From: Folioceros fuciformis
Lineage: Eukaryota; Anthocerotophyta; Anthocerotopsida; Anthocerotales
Assembly: GCA_049999805.1 (NCBI GenBank)
Contig: JBNGIO010005982.1
Span: 20,500-54,763, forward strand
DNA length: 34,264 nucleotides
Direction of reading: 5' to 3'
Shown here: positions 30,400-34,264 of the stretch, in pieces
How the letters are laid out: the number at the start of each line of letters is the position of its first letter
How positions within the stretch are numbered: the first letter of the stretch is position 1
Position numbers and translations under genes: made by a program
The notes under the pieces: model-generated
Told to the model about the DNA's origin: nothing
What the model saw: the letters and a program-made list of their open reading frames with translations, nothing else
Databases searched by the model: none

Positions 30400-30799
30400 C
30401 ACTCGTGCAGCTGTGCCATGCTTCATGTATGACATCCCATGGCTTGTGCATACGGATACGGTTAGCATGATACGGTTAGCATCTACGTATGGTTTTGCAT
30501 GGCACCGGCAACCGGTGAAATAAAGCGGCACCGGCAAGCCGTGGGTTATCGCCGCGAAAAACGGGCTGCCAATGCAGATCACTAGCGAACTATTGTCCTT
30601 GTTCTACAGCGAACACTATTACACTACACACAATAAACGTATACGAATACGCATACGTCTTCAAAAACACTTTCTTCAAAAACACATGCGCCTCCCCGGA
30701 ACTAAGTCCCGCTTTTCTTCTTCCATGGGCAGAACCAAGTATGCTTCTCGGTCAGAGATAGGCAAGTGTGTGTCTGCGTTCGTGAGCATAGAATGTTTG

Positions 30800-30945
30800 C
30801 CATGGATTTGCCATTGCAGTCTGGAGCCCCATGGATTTGAAATTGCAGGCGTCTAAACGCTATGGATTTATAGGCTGCAGGAATCTAAGGCCCATGGATT
30901 GGAAGGCTGCAGGAGCCTGAGCTCCATGGATGTGAAGGCTGCAAG
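30800..30945. repeat. ~31-bp degenerate tandem repeat, about five copies
   Basis: Units beginning CATGGATTT or TATGGATTT start near 30801, 30830, 30861, 30893 and 30925. Each is followed by a GGCTGCAGG-like block. The copies are clearly diverged. Confidence 0.75.
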
Positions 30946-31329
30946 TAAGAAGGTCATGGAGGTAACAAGGCACTATATTGAATGGAAACTAAATCCACAA
31001 AGCAAGAAAAACATGGAAGCCAAGGTACTCCAAGAAAAACCATGGCGTGCAACCCTGCCATTGTCATGGAAAACAAGGCATGTAATCATCTATCATTGGC
31101 CTCTATGCATTCTCTTTGTCATTTCCTACATTCCAAGTGATTTTCTTCCTTTTTTCCCCTGGGAGGAGAAAAGAGAGGTCTCAACCTAGCTGGATTGCTT
31201 GGTCCTTCAATTGGTATAAAAGGTTGTAATGACCTACATTCTGGCTGTCCGCCAGTGTCTTGCATTTGGTCTATGAGCTGCTTCACAGCCAACAAAGTAT
31301 TATGCACAAGGGCATCAGCATGCAATAAT

Positions 31330-31765
31330 TAATGGAGATTGGAGAAAGAACTGAACACCCAAAGTGAGGATGTGAAGAAAACCTTGCATTGCACCTTCCT
31401 GATCACATTTCCTGATCACATGTACTCCAAAACGCACACAAAACACATCATTTTGTTTGCCTTGCTAAGGCAAACAGAATGGTATATAGCATGCAACAAT
31501 TAGTGAAGACTGGAGAAAGAACTAAACACCCAAAGTCAAGATGTGAAGAAACCCTTGCATTTACAACATCCTTATCAAATGTGCTCCAAAACGCATACAC
31601 AACATATTATTCTGTTTGCCTTGCTGAGCCAAACAAAATGGTGTACAGCATGCAACAATTAGTGAAGACTGGAGAAAGAATTGAACACCCAAAGTCAGGA
31701 TGTGAAGAAAATCTTTTTTTGCAGCAGTCTGCTCAAATGTGCTCCAAATGCACAAGTAGGAAGCG
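31330..31765 (+). repeat. ~160-bp repeat family, three tandem copies
   Basis: TGGAGAAAGAACTGAACACC and its variants start at about 31340, 31511 and 31670. Each unit also contains GGATGTGAAGAAAA and an A/T-rich linker with TGCTCCAAAACGCA. The same unit is present twice, reversed, at 21050-21305. The 105-codon open frame at 31479-31796 is made of the repeat. The array directly abuts the second DUF7869-like copy. Confidence 0.9.
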
Positions 31766-31773
31766 CTCATACT

Positions 31774-32445
31774 GTTCCACTAACATATTCAAATAAGAAA
31801 AAAGCAACTCGTTTTTGTCCTTTTGTGCAGTGTTGTCTAGTTGCAAGTATAGAACTCCAGGTAGCAGGCCGTCGTACTCGTGTATCACGCGCTGAATAAT
31901 TGTTATTGTTAGGTTCGCATCGTTTTGAATGTTCCTGTGAGTTGACATGGATGCTATATAGACATATGCGCCAATGTTGTCAAAAAGCAAAGATTAAATA
32001 ATTAAACACATCGTGGCCTTATATACAAAATTGTAAGAGTCACGTCTATTCATAAGACCTAAGAGTCTAAAATAGCTAACAGTAAGTACGTTTATTATTA
32101 CTATAAACCTATCGAGAGGTTTATATCCAAACAGTTCCCAAACTCGATGAAGAGCTTGGGTGTCATAGTCTTGTTGTGTATCATACACCCTACCACATGC
32201 ACATCAAGGAGGCTGACATCTGCCAAATCTTTTGGTACTCGAACAAAATGGAGCACCTGAGTCTTTTGTTGATCCATTCCATCCAATGATATCCCAATGT
32301 ACTTCCCAGGGTTGCCATAACATTTGAGCAATGTTTTATACTCTTCTCACGCTCTGCTTTCAATCTATGTCAATGTACCTTCAAGTCAGATTCAAATCCC
32401 TCTACAAAAAACACATGGAACCTCAAATCGGAATAAGAAGAAATA
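31774..32445 (-). mobile_element. DUF7869-like element, copy 2, split by an insertion
   Basis: This is homologous to copy 1 at 24583-25056. The minus strand reads GKYIGISLDGMDQQKTQVLH and VVGCMIHNKTMTPKLFIEFG, then after a break NIQNDANLTITIIQRVIHEY and VLYLQLDNTAQKDKNELLF. The break is a 198-bp insertion (31936-32133) not present in copy 1. The 3' part of the frame found in copy 1 is missing, replaced by the 160-bp repeat array. The copy is dead. Confidence 0.75.
31936..32133. mobile_element. 198-bp TG...CA insertion with 5-bp target duplication (solo-LTR-like)
   Basis: Compared with copy 1 of the DUF7869-like element, 198 extra bases are present. They begin TGTGAGTTGACATGG and end TATCCAAACA, that is TGT...ACA. 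They are flanked on both sides by GTTCC (31931-31935 and 32134-32138), which occurs once at this place in copy 1. TG...CA ends and a 5-bp duplication are the marks of LTR-element integration, so this is probably a short solo LTR. No coding sequence is seen in it. Confidence 0.75.
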
Positions 32446-32462
32446 CGCACTAATGGTGGGTA

Positions 32463-32572
32463 TGCGCCGATCTACCGGCGCACTCATATCATACCCAGAT
32501 GATAAAGTGCGCCGGTCAACCAACGCACTTATAACGCAAGGAGGAAAGGAACTGCGCTGATCGATCGGCGCA
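32463..32572. repeat. Three 20-bp palindromes at exact 45-bp spacing
   Basis: Palindrome-like 20-mers start at 32463 (TGCGCCGATCTACCGGCGCA), 32508 and 32553, exactly 45 bp apart. The first lies just upstream of the second DUF7869-like copy, at the same relative place as the 25069 palindrome. The spacers differ from those of the 63-bp array. Confidence 0.93.
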
Positions 32573-32729
32573 CTTGAAATGCCCACAACAAACACAATTT
32601 TAAAACACTCTTACGTACCTTGTTTCTTCTTATCAGGCTCAGATCGTATGTTCCTTTTCAGGTAGTCGCGGGTACTACATAACGAAAACCTATTGGTCTT
32701 CGGAATTCGCACTTTGAGTAGGAGTAGGA

Positions 32730-33137
32730 AGCTCTAGGATAAAGAAACGTGCAAAAGCCAAGAGGAAACCTGGGGAAGCTGAACTCGCTTCCAGTAGTGC
32801 GCAAATGTCAGATGAGTCATCGAAGAAGGTTGCAGCAATGCAAGGAAGGCCTTGGAGGGCTTTTCAAGGAGTCCCAGCAGGGGTTAAAGGTGAGAAAATA
32901 CTAATAGCTGTGACGCAAAAGGTCATCTAAGGCAAGCTGCACCTGAAAGACATGGACATAGAGGTAGGGAAGAAGAAAAAGATACATTTGATACAACATG
33001 CTTTCAGGATGGCTTTGAAGTGTGCAACATTTGAGGAAGTGGAAGGCTTGTATCCTAAGCACATGGAAGACTTACATCTACTCAAGTTCCAAACTGCCTT
33101 CACACAAGTGGTACGCTTGCTTTTTCAGAGCCTTTAG
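32730..33137 (+). pseudogene. Basic coding relic between palindromes
   Basis: One frame reads KRKPGEAELASSSAQM, KKVAAMQGRPWRAFQGVPAG and VTQKVI, then has a TAA near 32929. It continues in frame as GKLHLKDMDIEVGKKKKIHL and YPKHMEDLHLLKFQTAFTQV to 33137. No domain is recognised. It lies between palindromes at 32553 and 33163, so it may belong to the same mobile element family as the DUF7869-like frame, on the opposite strand. Confidence 0.35.
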
Positions 33138-33162
33138 ATGTTTTTGAGCATACTGGTTGGAT

Positions 33163-33182
33163 TGCGCCGGTCTACCGGCGCA
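33163..33182. repeat. Single perfect 20-bp palindrome
   Basis: TGCGCCGGTCTACCGGCGCA, two perfect 9-bp arms around CT. It is the best-preserved copy of the family in the window and stands alone downstream of the relic at 32730-33137. Confidence 0.95.
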
Positions 33183-33428
33183 CTTCTTGAGAAAATATGG
33201 AAATTGGTGTAGACCAATTGCTATAAAACAATTACATTATTCTATTTATTAAACAATAATTATATACAGCATAGACAAATAATTGAACTTAAGCTAGGTA
33301 GGGTGAATAGACACACCCTTTCATAAAGGACGTAACCAAAATGAACGGGCACCTAGACTTATAGTAGCTATGAACGCATTCACCAAACGAAACCTAATGT
33401 ATTAACACCCTATTCTCATCACTCCCAC
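33183..33428. other. AT-rich spacer before the right-edge gene
   Basis: No gene or RNA is recognised. The stretch is AT-rich on the left and ends near the start of a longer open frame at 33429. It may hold the promoter of the right-edge gene. Confidence 0.35.
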
Positions 33429-33662
33429 TTGTTAATCATTATGGGGTCGGTTTGCCTCCCCTCCACTACGTTCAGAGTTGTGGAGACTGTGACTCCAGCT
33501 GAGAACCTCGCGATCCTTGTGTGTACTTTGGGGCGTAGGCTCAAGGTGGCACTGCTGTGTATGAAGGCGACCGTCTACAGGTTCACACTTCTTGTAGCTG
33601 CTATTTACGTCCCATGCCTTCTGGCAATAAAGCTCGTTGAGCGAAGGCTGAGGAAAGTAACA

Positions 33663-34264
33663 ATGGCGTCTTTAGGGTTTGATGATGCTCTAGCAGCCAA
33701 GCGGTGCACATACCAGCGGGACTTTGCAGGAAGATTCATCACATCGCCTGTGGCTAGAACAACTGCCATCGGAGCGTGTACTAACGGGCTGTTGTGGAAT
33801 AGAGGCGCTTCAATCGAGGTGAGTTCGAGTACGAAGGTGCTGACCAACGTCCTCCAATTCCACCCAGATTTCTAGTTCTAAGCAACGTCATGTCAGAGAC
33901 CAAGGTGATCATACCTGGTACTTGGGAAGTGCCGGGCAGCCCGCTGTGGTATAAGTGCCAAGTTTCTGGCATCACCATGAAGAGAGTGAGGGTTGAAATG
34001 TTTTTGGAGTGTAAAGGCTACATGATCAGCTTCTACAATAAGCCTCTTGCTGATGGTAGCTTGTGGCATAATTGTTTCCTAACCCCCTGCTGATTACCAT
34101 CACTTGTCTAACTTTGCTCCCACTGTCTCGTCACAGGGTCTGAAGAGCGACTGGAGGAGGAACAAAGCTTGGAATCTAAGGACAAAATCTCCTACAAGGA
34201 GAGGAAGAAGAGACAGTCTCCTCGTTCGGAGAATGAAGTCTTTTCCTCTGACACTGTGGAATAT
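33663..34264 (+). CDS. 5' part of an unrecognised multi-exon gene, cut by the window edge
   Basis: The ATG at 33663 opens MASLGFDDALAAKRCTYQRD, then FAGRFITSPVARTT and NGLLWNRGASIE, ending at a strong donor (GAG then GTGAGT) after 33818. A second exon, 33868-33948 (27 codons, ISSSKQRHVRDQGDHTWYLG...), follows a CCACCCAG acceptor and ends at GTATAAGT; its phases fit. A third begins at about 34137 after CGTCACAG and is open in two frames, one very acidic and basic (SEERLEEEQSLESKDK). The same frame is open upstream to 33429, so an earlier start is possible. I do not recognise the protein. No membrane segment is seen after 33663. Confidence 0.45.

Noticed and set aside
31479-31796. 105-codon open frame with repeated MVYSMQQLVK
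   Set aside because: It is the translation of a 160-bp tandem DNA repeat that also occurs reversed 10 kb away.
1-34264. tRNA, rRNA or other structured RNA genes
   Set aside because: I looked for tRNA-like A and B boxes and rRNA stretches by eye and saw none convincing; a covariance-model scan would be decisive.

Overview
The window looks like nuclear DNA of a land plant or close streptophyte relative that makes flagellated sperm: a bryophyte-grade or other seed-free plant is my best guess, and the species is not identified. The reasons are spliceosomal introns with plant-type borders, a SLU7 protein very close to the plant form, a plant-type TMEM18, a CYP85-clan P450, Ty1/copia remains with an initiator-Met primer site, TTTAGGG-type telomere-like repeats, and a C2orf81-like protein, a family I associate with ciliated lineages.

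Layout. 443-2074 (-) is an intronless SLU7 splicing factor. After a 100-N gap comes an AT-rich gene-poor block (2405-3900). The gene-dense part follows: a C2orf81-like gene (+, from 4514), a long many-exon gene whose pieces resemble the plant CPSF-A/DDB1-like propeller family (+, from 6306), a complete 4-exon TMEM18 gene (-, 13543-14348), and a divergent RFC3-like clamp-loader gene (+, 15012-17698) that shares an upstream region with TMEM18. That shared region carries a double telo-box. 18290-19871 is repeat-rich: a telomere-like minisatellite, further tandem repeats and two assembly gaps.

19872-27400 is a nest of decayed mobile DNA: a truncated Ty1/copia element, a DUF7869-like transposase-type ORF, a tandem array of 20-bp palindromes, a DNA amino-methyltransferase-like pseudogene, and an unknown reversed ORF. 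27935-30279 (-) is a complete 9-exon P450. 30350-33430 is again mobile DNA, with a second, interrupted copy of the DUF7869-like element and more of the same palindromes. An unrecognised multi-exon gene starts near 33663 (+) and runs off the right edge.

The conserved genes are unrelated housekeeping or lineage genes and do not form a pathway. The least expected items are the RFC3-like protein with an intact Walker A but altered Walker B, sensor-1 and SRC motifs, the palindrome family tied to the DUF7869-like element, and the methyltransferase-like relic.
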